Notes under the pieces: model-generated
What the model saw: only the letters and a program-made list of their open reading frames with translations
What the model was told of the DNA's origin: nothing
The model's database searches: none
Made by a program: the position numbers and the translations under genes
Assembly (NCBI GenBank): GCA_036419695.1
Contig: CP143946.1
Coordinates: forward strand, 2,970,001 to 3,034,000
Direction: 5' to 3'
Length of the DNA: 64,000 nucleotides
From: [Clostridium] symbiosum
Lineage (GTDB): Bacteria > Bacillota > Clostridia > Lachnospirales > Lachnospiraceae
Shown here: positions 8,950 through 18,150 of the stretch, piece by piece
How positions within the stretch are numbered: position 1 is the stretch's first letter
Layout of the letters: every line of letters begins with the position of its first letter

Positions 8950-9294
8950 ATGGAATGTGAGGAAAGACTTAATAAAATAGTAGAAGGTTTCCGAAAATGC
9001 AGAAATGCCTTTACTGCGATCGGAGACGAGACAAGGCAGTTGATTTTGCTTGTACTGCTGGAGAGTGACCTGTCGGGCATCCGGGTGGGTGAAATTGCAC
9101 AAAAAACGCATTTAACCAGACCTTCCGTCTCCCACCATCTTCAGATTCTGAAAGAGGCGGGAATTGTCGCAATGCGTAGGGAAGGAACAAAAAACTATTA
9201 TTATATGAGTGTGGATGAGACGCAATGGAAAGATATTGCCGATTTAGTCAACCTAATCTATGGCAGTGTTAAGCTTACCAGTTCACAATTATAA
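8950..9294 (+). CDS. ArsR/SmtB-family winged-helix transcriptional regulator
   Basis: About 114 residues from ATG 8950 (MECEERLNKIVEG), with GGAG upstream. The winged helix-turn-helix is clear: AIGDETRQLILLVLLES, then VGEIAQKTHLTRPSVSHHLQIL, then the wing MRREGTKNYYYM. No CxC metal site is seen in the recognition helix, so the signal is not obviously a metal; a redox or ligand signal is possible. It is followed after 24 bp by an EFR1-type flavodoxin/ferredoxin gene, so it probably controls that gene and itself. Confidence 0.88.
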   Translation: MECEERLNKIVEGFRKCRNAFTAIGDETRQLILLVLLESDLSGIRVGEIAQKTHLTRPSVSHHLQILKEAGIVAMRREGTKNYYYMSVDETQWKDIADLVNLIYGSVKLTSSQL

Positions 9295-9318
9295 ATTCAG
9301 AATAAGGAGGACGTCACT

Positions 9319-10080
9319 ATGATTCTATATTTTTCAGGAACTGGCAACAGCGAATATGCGGCAAAGAGAATTGCTGAAAAAACAGAGGATGAGGTTTTAA
9401 ATCTGTTTGAGAAAATTAGAAACCGGGATTTTTCAATGGAGCACACGGAAATGAACCACACGGACAGTCCATGGGTGATTGTAGTCCCTACCTATGCGTG
9501 GAGAATCCCCCGCATCGTTCAGGAATGGCTGGAAAAGACGAAACTGCCCGGCAGCAGAGCGGTTTATTTTGTAATGACCTGTGGGGGGAATGTCGGAAAT
9601 GCGGGAAAATATCTCAGGGAACTGTGCCGTTCCATAAAAATGGATTACCGGGGATGCTTTCAAATCGTCATGCCAGAAAATTACATTGCAATGTTCTCCT
9701 CTCCTTCCAAAGAAGAGGCATTGGAAATCATCCGCCGGGCGGAAGGGGAAATTGACCGGGCGGCGGCCTTTGTCAAGAGCGGGAGGACGTTCCCTCAGCT
9801 TCCCCTGACGGTGAAGGATAAGATGAACAGCGGAATTGTCAATGATCTGTTTTATCCGATGTTTGTCCACGCCAAAAAGTTCTATTCCACAGATACTTGT
9901 ATTTCCTGCGGGAAATGTGCGGCCGTCTGTCCGTTGACCAACATCCGGCTGGAAAACGGCAGGCCCGTATGGGGAAATAACTGCACACATTGCATGGCCT
10001 GTATCTGCCGCTGCCCTGCCGAAGCGATTGAGTACGGAAAACACAGCATCGGACTTACGCGGTACACCTGCCCCAAATAA
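9319..10080 (+). CDS. EFR1 family flavodoxin/ferredoxin fusion protein
   Basis: A 253-residue cytoplasmic redox protein. The N-terminus has a flavodoxin FMN phosphate loop (MILYFSGTGNSEYAAKRIA) and the C-terminus two 4Fe-4S motifs, CISCGKCAAVCP and CTHCMACICRCP. This order is typical of EFR1-family ferrodoxins in Clostridia. It shuttles electrons between an Fe-S and a flavin partner; the partner is not known here. A strong AGGAGG precedes ATG, 24 bp after the ArsR gene. Confidence 0.92.
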   Translation: MILYFSGTGNSEYAAKRIAEKTEDEVLNLFEKIRNRDFSMEHTEMNHTDSPWVIVVPTYAWRIPRIVQEWLEKTKLPGSRAVYFVMTCGGNVGNAGKYLRELCRSIKMDYRGCFQIVMPENYIAMFSSPSKEEALEIIRRAEGEIDRAAAFVKSGRTFPQLPLTVKDKMNSGIVNDLFYPMFVHAKKFYSTDTCISCGKCAAVCPLTNIRLENGRPVWGNNCTHCMACICRCPAEAIEYGKHSIGLTRYTCPK

Positions 10081-10098
10081 GAAGAAATGACAAAATGC

Positions 10099-10159
10099 AA
10101 AAAAAGTCCCTCCACACAAACGGCTTACAAAAAACTGTTTGTGCGGAGAGGACTTTTTT
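10099..10159. terminator. Bidirectional terminator between convergent genes
   Basis: AAAAAAGTCC and ACACAAAC pair with GTTTGTGC and AGGACTTTTTT across an internal loop. T-runs on both strands serve the EFR1 gene (plus) and the CitMHS gene (minus). Confidence 0.85.
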
Positions 10160-10168
10160 CTTCTCCAT

Positions 10169-11479
10169 TTATAGTCTCAAAATTCCAACTGCAGCCGCCA
10201 GCACCATAACGAGTATGTTCGTGACCGTCATAATCGGAACGCCTTTCTTTACAATGCCGTCCACTTCCGTCTCCAGCAGAGGCGCAGCCACATAAATCGA
10301 CGCATTGACAGGCGTTACACCGGTCGCCAGCGCAAGGTTGCACACGTAGGGCGCGATAATTTCGATCGGCGTATATCCAAACTGGGCCCCGATAAAAATC
10401 AGGAGCGGATACATCGCGTTGTACAACTGATACGGCACAAACCGGATCACCGGAACACTCACGGCCAGAAGGACAATAAACGCATATTTTGCCGTTCCTC
10501 CCGGGAAAATGCCCACGATTAACTGGGCAAAGGACTCGACCATTCCCGTCTGGGCAAACACCGCAATATAGACGGAGATGGAAAGGAGCATCAGAATGAT
10601 ATTAAATATCATGGTTCCCGTCCTGTTCCACATATCGGCAAAGGTTTTCGGATAATTCAAAAGGGCGGTAATGCAGGACACAATAAGAAAAACAAAGTAG
10701 GCCGGTATCTTAAAGACGGCCAGAGCCACAATGACGGCAATAAAAACTGCCAGGTTGATCCAGAACAGCTTCGGTCTGGCGTTTTCCTTTCCTTTATTCT
10801 CCTCTTTTGCACCGCTTTCATCCATTCCCTGTCCGGGGAGCCCAAGCGTCCCCACTTCTTTCTTATGCAGCCAGGCGAAATAGACCCACTGGGCGATAAT
10901 AACCGGGATAAAGCACAGCGCCCACGGAATGGAGGCCGAAGCCAGCTCAAGCGTATCGCACTCCGCCATCATAGCCGACATCGCAATCCCGACGCCCCAC
11001 GGAATAAAACACATGGCGGCCAGCGCCGTCTGAACCAGGATAAACGCATGGACCCGGTTGAACTTGTATTTCTTATAAAGAGGCATCATAATCGGAAAGG
11101 TGACAAGGTAGCAGGTGCTGATATTGGCCGTCAGCATCCCCACAGCCGCAATTACGGTGGTCAGAATCATGATGATAACGACATTCATCCTGGAACCGAT
11201 GAGTCCGGTAATGCTTCCCACAATCCGGTCAAACATGCCGGTCTCAGTCAGCATGGAAAAATACAGCAGGCCGAATATAAGCATATAACCGGAGGAGCGC
11301 ATTGTCGTTGCAAACTGCTCCACCACCATCGTGCTGATCTCAACGGGACTGTATCCGAGAACCAGGGCAACCGCCACCGGCACGAGAAACAGAGTAAAAT
11401 TCATTGGAATGACTTTCGTCAGGATTAGAACAATGACCGCGGCCATCATCGTGATGGCCATTATATTCAAAATACTCAC
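10169..11479 (-). CDS. CitMHS-type citrate/carboxylate transporter
   Basis: A 436-residue secondary transporter with about 12 membrane spans (MSILNIMAITMMAAVIVLIL.., LVTFPIMMPLYKKYKFNR, and the C-terminal ATGVTPVNASIYVAAPLLE). The sequence style fits the CitMHS/IT superfamily, which takes up citrate or related carboxylates with a cation. Its ATG overlaps the stop of the alpha/beta hydrolase gene by four bases (ATGA), so the two are translationally coupled. An ester hydrolase paired with a carboxylate carrier suggests hydrolysis and transport of related compounds; the substrate is unknown. Confidence 0.85.
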   Translation of the reverse strand: MSILNIMAITMMAAVIVLILTKVIPMNFTLFLVPVAVALVLGYSPVEISTMVVEQFATTMRSSGYMLIFGLLYFSMLTETGMFDRIVGSITGLIGSRMNVVIIMILTTVIAAVGMLTANISTCYLVTFPIMMPLYKKYKFNRVHAFILVQTALAAMCFIPWGVGIAMSAMMAECDTLELASASIPWALCFIPVIIAQWVYFAWLHKKEVGTLGLPGQGMDESGAKEENKGKENARPKLFWINLAVFIAVIVALAVFKIPAYFVFLIVSCITALLNYPKTFADMWNRTGTMIFNIILMLLSISVYIAVFAQTGMVESFAQLIVGIFPGGTAKYAFIVLLAVSVPVIRFVPYQLYNAMYPLLIFIGAQFGYTPIEIIAPYVCNLALATGVTPVNASIYVAAPLLETEVDGIVKKGVPIMTVTNILVMVLAAAVGILRL

Positions 11480-12414
11480 GAAATCATGCCGAATTCCCTG
11501 CGGAACGAGCTGCTGATATATTCATGAACCAGATCCGTGAACGGGTGGTGCACCGTCAGAAATCCGTGCCCCATCCTCGGAGCCACGAAAATCTCACACG
11601 GTACCCCTGTTTTGAAAAGTTTTCCTGCATATTCCCTGGCATCGTCCCGGAACGCGTCATACTCTCCCGCTACGATGCAGTGCGGCCCCAGGCCGTGCAG
11701 ATCCGGACACTCTCCCGGAAATGCGTAGTAGGACGGCCTCTGCCCATTGTATCCTCCCAGATAGAGAGCCTCCGGGCACTCCGCCTTATTCTCCGACTGC
11801 ATTACAATCTGGGGAAGCTGCTGGAAGGAGGTGTCTCCGGTCAGGCTCAGCGCCAGCTGCGGACAGACCAGAACCGTAAGCGCCGCTCTCGGCCCGCTTT
11901 TATCCCTCAGATATAGCGCCAGGCCGCCCGCCATATTTCCGCCTGCGCTTGTCCCGTGCACCCCGATCCGCTCCGGATCTCCGCCAATTTCTTCGCCATG
12001 CTCATAAAGCCACATAAATGCCGTATGGCAGTCCATCAGAGGTTTCGGGAAATAGACCTCCTTTGTCGTCAGCCTGTATTCGACACTCACCACAATGGCC
12101 GGAGTCCTCCATGCCAGTTCAATACAGCGGCCGTTGTCAATGTCCAGATTTCCCCCGACCCATCCGCCGCCGTGGATGTCCATAATCATAGGCGCCTTTG
12201 CAGGAAGGCCGGCCGGTTTATAGATGCGGAGCCTCAGCTCCGTTCCCTCCTCGGTTCCCGGTATCGTGCGGTCCTCCATGGTCATCCCCTCCGGCACCTC
12301 ATAGTTCATCATGTCTTCTATCTGTGCCTTCTTTGCCCTCATTGTTTCCTCTGAGCCGTCTTTGTAATAAGATCTCAAATGATTCTCGTAACCTGGATAT
12401 GGTGTCAGTTTCAT
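11476..12414 (-). CDS. Alpha/beta hydrolase, HSL-type esterase/lipase
   Basis: 312 residues, cytoplasmic. The hormone-sensitive-lipase family oxyanion motif HGGGW is at 81-85, the nucleophile elbow GTSAG has Ser about 156, the acid is in GEYDAFRDD, and the catalytic His is in MGHGF. The start follows GGGAGGAAG. It is first in a two-gene operon with the CitMHS transporter and is a clear paralogue of the plus-strand hydrolase at 18.5 kb (both start M..AYPGYE/PYPGYE.. and end in REFGM). No signal peptide. Confidence 0.93.
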   Translation of the reverse strand: MKLTPYPGYENHLRSYYKDGSEETMRAKKAQIEDMMNYEVPEGMTMEDRTIPGTEEGTELRLRIYKPAGLPAKAPMIMDIHGGGWVGGNLDIDNGRCIELAWRTPAIVVSVEYRLTTKEVYFPKPLMDCHTAFMWLYEHGEEIGGDPERIGVHGTSAGGNMAGGLALYLRDKSGPRAALTVLVCPQLALSLTGDTSFQQLPQIVMQSENKAECPEALYLGGYNGQRPSYYAFPGECPDLHGLGPHCIVAGEYDAFRDDAREYAGKLFKTGVPCEIFVAPRMGHGFLTVHHPFTDLVHEYISSSFRREFGMIS

Positions 12415-12450
12415 ATCGCTTCCTCCCTGAAATAGTTTGATTGAGTTGAT

Positions 12451-12479
12451 TTTATATGTAAAAGTTACTCTCAGCTCAA
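12451..12479 (-). promoter_or_regulatory. Promoter of the hydrolase-transporter operon
   Basis: On the minus strand TTGAGC (12474-12479), 17 bases, TATAAA (12451-12456), about 30 bp before the hydrolase start. Upstream, 12480-12715 holds no gene; a small CAACCTG/CAGGTTG stem at 12663-12687 may end the merR transcript. Confidence 0.6.
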
Positions 12480-12715
12480 TACTTTCAGGGTGTGCGATTC
12501 ATACATGTTTTGATTGGATTCATGCAGAATTTTCATCAATGAGCCGTTTTTTCCCTTTTTTTCTTCCTATTTATCCGGCTTATGTTTCCAATTTTCAAAA
12601 ATATGCCCCTTATTTTGCCTCTTATCCGTTTCCATCCAAGCCCTTTCACAACTCCGGGCATCCAACCTGAGAGCTGCTCACAGGTTGAGCAGGACAGGCC
12701 CAATGAACCGGCCTC

Positions 12716-13522
12716 TTATTTTAACGGCACCACAATCTTAAAATAGTGCCAGTCATTACCGTCCCCGCCGCGCGTGATCTTGATTCTGAATGCATATACG
12801 GAATCCGGAAAGTTGGGGGCATATTCATGGAATATCATTCGAATATCCTCCGCCATCGCCCCATTTGAGACATAATGCCCCGTATACCGCCTGTAGGCGA
12901 TGAACACCTTTTTAGGGGAAAGGGAAATAAATTCCGGGTGCTCTTCGAACACCGGCTGTTTCTCCATAAAGCTCAGGCTCTGTCCCCATGAATACTTCTT
13001 TTCCCCACCCTCCATATATTCTCTGTCAAGAGTCACAACCGCAGTTGTCTCCGGGGCATAGTCCATAATATTTAAGGCGTCCGTGGCCAGGTTCTCCCCC
13101 GTAAACAGCAGATTCTCCGTCTGCATCCTGCAGTAGATGATCCGATGGAACGGCTCAATATACCATTCTCCCAGCTCCTCCTCCGCGCGCCTGCATTCCT
13201 CCGCATACTCCTTAAGAAAACTGCGAATTCCTGTCAGCTTTGAAAGCTCTTCCTCCACCGCGTGGAGCCGTTCCATAAGCATTTCGTCAAGGAGGCTGCT
13301 GTCTGCTGTTTTTCTCAGGACATCCAGTTCCTTCAGCGAAAATCCCATACTGCGGTATCGGATACATTCGGCCAGATCCGTACAGATATTTAGATGATAT
13401 CTCCGGTAATTGGATTTTTCATCACGTTCTGGAGCCAGAATTCCTATCTTTTCATAGTATTTGATCGTGTGGGGAGAAACTCCCATAAAGCGCGCCAGGC
13501 TTCCGATGTTTTTTTCGTCCAT
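12716..13522 (-). CDS. MerR-family regulator with C-terminal effector domain
   Basis: 268 residues from ATG 13522 (MDEKNIGSLARFMGVSPHT..), with GAGGAG upstream. The N-terminal MerR DNA-binding region reads MGVSPHTIKYYEKIGIL..NYRRYHLN, then a coiled-coil dimer helix (about 75-125), then a ~145-residue ligand-binding-like domain with EFISLSPKKVFIAYRRYTGHY, reminiscent of GyrI-like/effector domains. Divergent from aroD, so a regulator of aroD or of the adjacent hydrolase operon is plausible. The ligand is unknown. Confidence 0.88.
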   Translation of the reverse strand: MDEKNIGSLARFMGVSPHTIKYYEKIGILAPERDEKSNYRRYHLNICTDLAECIRYRSMGFSLKELDVLRKTADSSLLDEMLMERLHAVEEELSKLTGIRSFLKEYAEECRRAEEELGEWYIEPFHRIIYCRMQTENLLFTGENLATDALNIMDYAPETTAVVTLDREYMEGGEKKYSWGQSLSFMEKQPVFEEHPEFISLSPKKVFIAYRRYTGHYVSNGAMAEDIRMIFHEYAPNFPDSVYAFRIKITRGGDGNDWHYFKIVVPLK

Positions 13523-13623
13523 AAAATTCTCCTCTGTATAGTTGAAAAACGGCTGTGAACCGTAACCGTTTTCCCCTCTCAATTGTATTTTTTGTCGTAC
13601 AATCCCTCAAAAAATCGCACTTT

Positions 13624-13695
13624 TGCTTTAAAGCATTAAATTTTAGCAGTTTAAAGTAAAAAACTCTTGACAGAAGTCCGTAATGCTCTTATACT
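13624..13695 (+). promoter_or_regulatory. aroD promoter with upstream palindrome
   Basis: A consensus promoter: TTGACA (13667-13672), 17 bases, TATACT (13690-13695). A perfect 12-bp palindrome TGCTTTAAAGCA lies at 13624-13635 with a related half (TTTAAAGTAAA) beside the -35. The 17-bp spacer does not need MerR distortion; the palindrome could be a repressor or activator site for the divergent MerR. Confidence 0.75.
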
Positions 13696-13780
13696 GTAAC
13701 AAAACATTTTAAAAACCTTTAATCGGTGGCGGTGAAAAGCCCGGAAGACCTGCTTTTGCCGCGTATAAGGAGAAGATGCC

Positions 13781-14536
13781 ATGAATGCCTCAGTAAAAAT
13801 CAGAAACGTTGTATTCGGAGAAGGAATCCCGAAAATCTGTATTCCGCTCACGGACACGAATTTGGATGGACTGCGTCAGTCCGTCAAAGCAATGGAAAAC
13901 GCCCCCTTCGACTTTGTAGAATGGCGCGCGGATTTTTACCAGAATATTGAAAATCCGCAGGTGCGATTTCAGGCCATGGCATATCTTCGCGAGCAGCTTA
14001 AGGAGATTCCGGTCCTGTTCACGATCCGTACCGACATAGAGGGAGGAAAGCTGAGACTCAGCACGGAGGATTACACCGCCCTGAATCTTGCCGCCATAGA
14101 GAGCGGCCTCGTGGATTTGGTCGATGTGGAGCTTTCAAGGGGTGATGATACGATGAAAACGCTGGTAGAAGCCGCCCATCGGGCCGGGGTGAAGATTATC
14201 GCCTCCCGCCACGACACCGCCTCAACGCCTTCCAAGGAAGAGATTGTAGGCCATCTCTGTGAGATGCAGCAGCTCGGGGCCGATATTGCCAAATTTGCCG
14301 TAATGCCCCGGAATAACCGCGATGTACTGACCTTGCTCGACGCCACGCTCACGATGAGGGAAGAACATCAGGAGACGCCCGTCATCACGATGTCCATGGG
14401 ACGCCAGGGCGCCATCAGCCGGATCTGCGGCAGCGTGTTTGGTTCCGCCATCACCTTCGGCACCGCAGGCAAGGCATCCGCGCCAGGCCAGCTCCCCGCC
14501 GATCTGCTCTCCAACTTTATAACAAGTCTTGCATAA
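13781..14536 (+). CDS. aroD: 3-dehydroquinate dehydratase, type I
   Basis: 251 residues, a class I (beta/alpha)8 dehydroquinase that forms a Schiff base and converts 3-dehydroquinate to 3-dehydroshikimate. Visible: VEWRADFY (substrate Glu/Arg), catalytic His about 144 in ASRHD, Schiff-base Lys about 171 in IAKFAVMP, and the C-terminal FGTAGKASAPGQL. AAGGAG precedes the ATG. It stands alone, not in a shikimate operon. With a divergent MerR regulator and nearby carboxylate transporters, a catabolic (quinate-type) role is possible but unproven. Confidence 0.95.
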   Translation: MNASVKIRNVVFGEGIPKICIPLTDTNLDGLRQSVKAMENAPFDFVEWRADFYQNIENPQVRFQAMAYLREQLKEIPVLFTIRTDIEGGKLRLSTEDYTALNLAAIESGLVDLVDVELSRGDDTMKTLVEAAHRAGVKIIASRHDTASTPSKEEIVGHLCEMQQLGADIAKFAVMPRNNRDVLTLLDATLTMREEHQETPVITMSMGRQGAISRICGSVFGSAITFGTAGKASAPGQLPADLLSNFITSLA

Positions 14537-14553
14537 GAACGGTATATACATTC

Positions 14554-14586
14554 AGGGGAGGCGTAATCATTTACGCCTCCCCTTTT
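14554..14586. terminator. aroD terminator overlapping the end of the VWA gene
   Basis: A perfect 13-bp stem AGGGGAGGCGTAA (14554-14566) and TTACGCCTCCCCT with a TCAT loop, then TTTT. The right arm is also the last codons and stop of the minus-strand VWA gene. Confidence 0.88.
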
Positions 14587-15773
14587 CTAAGCTCTTTGAT
14601 CGCCGCCTCCAGGCCGCGCGCCGTCAGCTGAAACATGGGAAAACATTCGCGTACCAGCCCGATGGTCCGGGAAGCGGCATCATAGTCCCAGAGTTTCTCA
14701 TGCAATGGATTCAGCCAGACCGACGACGGAAAACGTTTTTTCAGCGCCTTCAGCCAGTAAATCCCCTCTTTTTCATTCTCATGGTAATAATCAAGAGTGC
14801 CTCCCGGCTCCAGAAGTTCGGACGGGGCCATCAGTGCGTCCCCTACAATAATCACCTTATATTCCGGTTTCAGATTGTGGAACACCCACTCCGTGGAAAT
14901 CTTGTCATCCCACGAACAGCCTGGCTCAGTAAAAAGCTGATCATAGAAACAGTTGTGAAAGTAGTACACCTTCAAATCCTTGAACTGGGATGCCTGGTTC
15001 ACGGCCTGGAAGAGTCGGTTGCACATATCGGCATAGGCCCACATGGACCCGCCGCTGTCCATCAGAAGCAGGAGCTTCGTCTGGTTCTTTCTCGGCCGCT
15101 CCATGACCAGTTCCAGACGCCCTCCCCGATCGCAGGTTTTTTCAATGGTCTTTGTCACATTCAGTTCCGTTTTGGCTCCATCCTCCCTGCTGGACAAAAG
15201 CCTGAGTTTCCTGAGCGCCACCTGGAACTGCCTTAACTGCAGTACCTTATCCTCACGGAAATCCTTATAGTTGCGCTCCGCCGCCACTTTTAACGCACTT
15301 CTGTTCATCCCGGCCCCATGGACACGGATTCCCTTCGGTGCATAGCCGGAATGGCCGAACGCAGTGGTGCCTCCGGTTCCGACCCATTTGTTTCCTCCGT
15401 GATGCTGCTCCTTCTGTTCCGCCAGCCTCTGTTCCATCAGACGGCGTATCTCTTCAATATCCATCTTTCCCCAGGCCGCATCCGCTTCCTCCCTGTCGAA
15501 GGGCGTCTGCGTCATCGCCCTGGAGAGCCAGCGGGCCAGCTCCTCCGGAAGGCAGTCCTGTTCCTTTACATTTTTAAAGTACTCTAAAAACGCCTGATCA
15601 AACCTGTCGTAATCAGACTCCTTTTTCACCAGGATTGAGCGCGCCATATGATAAAATTCCGTCAGGCTGGCCTCATTCAGATTTAACTCCAATGCGTCCA
15701 TCAGGCAGGTCCACTCATTTAAGCCGGTTTTCATGCCATAGCCGCGCAGGATGTATAAGAAATCAGTAAACAT
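14571..15773 (-). CDS. VWA domain protein, CoxE-like
   Basis: 400 residues. An N-terminal helical region (1-220) is followed by a von Willebrand A domain starting LLLLMDSGGSM with Asp about 239; the MIDAS reads DxGxS rather than DxSxS. It ends in an E-K-rich tail. The start codon overlaps the end of the MoxR gene (11 bp), so the two are coupled. MoxR/VWA pairs act as metal-dependent chaperones that assemble or insert cofactors into target enzymes. The downstream partner is not identified; the co-directional aldehyde dehydrogenase is upstream but has its own terminator. Confidence 0.88.
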   Translation of the reverse strand: MFTDFLYILRGYGMKTGLNEWTCLMDALELNLNEASLTEFYHMARSILVKKESDYDRFDQAFLEYFKNVKEQDCLPEELARWLSRAMTQTPFDREEADAAWGKMDIEEIRRLMEQRLAEQKEQHHGGNKWVGTGGTTAFGHSGYAPKGIRVHGAGMNRSALKVAAERNYKDFREDKVLQLRQFQVALRKLRLLSSREDGAKTELNVTKTIEKTCDRGGRLELVMERPRKNQTKLLLLMDSGGSMWAYADMCNRLFQAVNQASQFKDLKVYYFHNCFYDQLFTEPGCSWDDKISTEWVFHNLKPEYKVIIVGDALMAPSELLEPGGTLDYYHENEKEGIYWLKALKKRFPSSVWLNPLHEKLWDYDAASRTIGLVRECFPMFQLTARGLEAAIKELRKGEA

Positions 15774-16575
15774 ATCGGTTCTCCACCTGTTTTAAGTCCT
15801 CTGTTTTCTTCAGAAGAACGCCCGCAAAGGGGATTTCCTTTTCCAGTGTGCCGATTGGAATTCCTCCGATATGAAGGGCCTGTATCCAGTCTAAAACCTC
15901 CGACGTTCCCGGTTTTTTCTGAATTCCCTTCATATCGCGTATCCTGTAAAACGCATCCAGTACGCCACCAATCAGTGTTTCCTCAAGATCCGGATAGTGT
16001 GCTTTAATAATCCGTTCCATCATCGGCGCATCGGGAAATGCGATATAATGGAAGATACACCGTCTCAGGAACGCATCGGGCAGCTCCTTTTCCGCGTTGG
16101 ATGTGATAATGACAATCGGCCTTACCTTCGCTTTTATGGTCTCCCCCGTCTCCGGTATATAGAATTCCATCTGGTCCAGCTCCCAGAGAAGATCGTTGGG
16201 AAACTCCAGATCGGCCTTATCGATCTCATCTATCAGAAGCACCACCTGTTTTTCCCGTTTAAAAGCCTCTCCCAGCTTGCCGAGGCGGATATATTTTGCA
16301 ATGTCGCCCACGCCCTCCTCACCGAACTGGCTGTCGTAGAGGCGCTGGACCGTATCGTAAACATAAAGCCCGTCCTGCGCCTTGGTGGTGGACTTGATGT
16401 TCCATATTAAAAGTTCCATGCCCATGGATTTTGCGATTGCCTCAGCCAGCATCGTCTTGCCGGTTCCCGGTTCGCCCTTTATTAACAGCGGTTTTTTAAG
16501 CGCAGCCGCTATGTTGACGCTGCGGATCAGTTCATCCGACGCTATATAGTTCTCATTTCCGTGAAATTGCAGCAT
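15763..16575 (-). CDS. MoxR-family AAA+ ATPase
   Basis: About 270 residues from ATG 16575 (MLQFHGNENYIAS) with AGGAGG nine bases upstream. Walker A GEPGTGKT (34-41), Walker B LLIDEIDKAD (about 112-121), sensor 1 IITSNAEKELPDAFLRRC and sensor 2 region. This is the ATPase half of a MoxR-VWA chaperone system. It overlaps the VWA gene by 11 bp. A longer in-frame start at 16626 has no ribosome site. Confidence 0.93.
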   Translation of the reverse strand: MLQFHGNENYIASDELIRSVNIAAALKKPLLIKGEPGTGKTMLAEAIAKSMGMELLIWNIKSTTKAQDGLYVYDTVQRLYDSQFGEEGVGDIAKYIRLGKLGEAFKREKQVVLLIDEIDKADLEFPNDLLWELDQMEFYIPETGETIKAKVRPIVIITSNAEKELPDAFLRRCIFHYIAFPDAPMMERIIKAHYPDLEETLIGGVLDAFYRIRDMKGIQKKPGTSEVLDWIQALHIGGIPIGTLEKEIPFAGVLLKKTEDLKQVENRYVY

Positions 16576-16592
16576 TGTTATTTTCCTCCTCC

Positions 16593-16634
16593 AAAACAGG
16601 GCACAGAGCTCACCTCCGCTCTGCACCCTGTTTT
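16593..16634 (-). terminator. Terminator after the aldehyde dehydrogenase gene
   Basis: AAAACAGGGCACAGAGC pairs with GCTCTGCACCCTGTTTT over an eight-base loop. On the minus strand it follows the aldehyde dehydrogenase stop and is immediately followed by the MoxR ribosome site, so read-through would feed MoxR-VWA. Confidence 0.75.
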
Positions 16635-16649
16635 ATGTTACTATGAAAC

Positions 16650-18086
16650 TTATTCTTCGTCCATACCCGGTTTAAAGAAGTCACCGAACAGTTCCTCGTT
16701 GGACGGCATATCTTCCGGAAGAGGACGTGCTACCCATGTCGTGTTCATGTAGTGCTTTAATGCGATGTTCTCGGAAACAATGTTTCCTCCCCATGTCCCG
16801 CAGCCCATGGATGATGTCGGAGGCATTCCGTTTGTGGAGGAACCGGAGTTACCTCTGTTGTTTGGCTGGCGTACCATGATACGGGATACAGGAGCTGCCA
16901 TTCCAAGTCTGTGGATGTGCTCGTCGTCGAAGGAGTAGATACCACAGGAGTGGCCCTTTCCGCCTACGTTGAAGATGGCCTGCATCATGGTCAGGGCATT
17001 CTCAAACTCTCCCTCATACTTGAAGAGGCTTAACAGGGTGGTCAGTTTCTCGCTGGAGAAGAAGAACTCTTTTCCAATCTCATTGATTCCGCCGCCTGTT
17101 ACTGCGATGAACTTGCGGTCTTCCGGAATCTCGAATCCGGCGATCATAGCCAGCTTCTGTGGGCTGATGGCTACGGTCTGCGGCAGACGGTGGCCCGTCT
17201 CATCCCACATAACCTTCTTAAGCATCTCTGCCTCTTCCTCGTTGGCAAGGTATGCGCCCTCTTCTACCAGAGCTTTTACGAAGTCATCATAAATGGACTC
17301 ATGGATAACCAGGTTTCCGTCGCAGGAGCAGCCTGAACCGAAGTCGGATGTCTTGGAAATACGTGTGTTGCTGGCTGCCTCTTTCTGACGCTCCGGTGTG
17401 TTGCAGGTATCGTCGATGATGACGGTTGCGTTTCCTGCGCCTGAACCGTATGCAGGAACACCTGCGGAGTAAGCCGATTTAACCATTGGGCGGCCGCCTG
17501 TTGCGATGATCAGGTCTGCGCGTTTCATCAGCTCGTTGGTCAGGGAGATGGACGGTTCTTTGATACCCTGGATGATGTCGGCCGGCGCGCCTTCGCGTAC
17601 AAGCACTTCACGGATGATATCGATACACTTGTTGGTTACGTTTTTAGCACGTGGATGCGGGGAGCAGATGATTACGTCTCTTGCCTTGATTGCGTAGATA
17701 ATCTGTCCGGCCGGTGTTAAACATGGGTTTGTGGTTGGAACCAGGGAAGCGATAACGCCGACTGGTTTTGCATATTTCACAAGGCCTTTTTCTTTATTCT
17801 CCTCGATGATGCCGACGCTCTTAGCGCGGAGGCAGTCTCTCAGGATAAGTTTGATTTTGTTGCGTTTGTTTCTCTTTGTGACTTTGTCGCCGAGGGATGT
17901 CTCATCAACAGCCTCGTCACAGATTGGCGCCCATACTTTCATATCGCATACAGCGGCTGCGACAGCCTGGCAGAGGCGGTCAACGCGCTCCTGGTCATAT
18001 GTAGCGATAATGTCGGCTGCAACGCGTGCGCGTGCTACCATTTCTTCGATCATCTGGATCTGCTCCGGGGTTACTTCTTTTGCCAT
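16650..18086 (-). CDS. CoA-acylating aldehyde dehydrogenase, SauS-like
   Basis: 478 residues, aldehyde + CoA + NAD+ to acyl-CoA + NADH. The family features are VPTTNPCLTPAGQII, SPHPRAKN, and catalytic Cys about 253 in SDFGSGCSCDGN, plus the C-terminal NSGSSTNGMPPTSSMGCGTWGGN and NTTWVARP signature. This resembles sulfoacetaldehyde/acetaldehyde-type acylating dehydrogenases; the natural aldehyde cannot be told from sequence. Lys- and Glu-rich with frequent GTT/GCT codons, suggesting strong expression. It has a 120-base leader and a promoter module shared with the AraC-type regulator at 24.4-26.7 kb. It ends with its own terminator. Confidence 0.85.
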   Translation of the reverse strand: MAKEVTPEQIQMIEEMVARARVAADIIATYDQERVDRLCQAVAAAVCDMKVWAPICDEAVDETSLGDKVTKRNKRNKIKLILRDCLRAKSVGIIEENKEKGLVKYAKPVGVIASLVPTTNPCLTPAGQIIYAIKARDVIICSPHPRAKNVTNKCIDIIREVLVREGAPADIIQGIKEPSISLTNELMKRADLIIATGGRPMVKSAYSAGVPAYGSGAGNATVIIDDTCNTPERQKEAASNTRISKTSDFGSGCSCDGNLVIHESIYDDFVKALVEEGAYLANEEEAEMLKKVMWDETGHRLPQTVAISPQKLAMIAGFEIPEDRKFIAVTGGGINEIGKEFFFSSEKLTTLLSLFKYEGEFENALTMMQAIFNVGGKGHSCGIYSFDDEHIHRLGMAAPVSRIMVRQPNNRGNSGSSTNGMPPTSSMGCGTWGGNIVSENIALKHYMNTTWVARPLPEDMPSNEELFGDFFKPGMDEE

Positions 18087-18150
18087 AATTGTAATTCTCC
18101 TTTACCTTATATAGTTTAAGTGCAGTTGTTCAATACGTTTGCTGTGAGGC

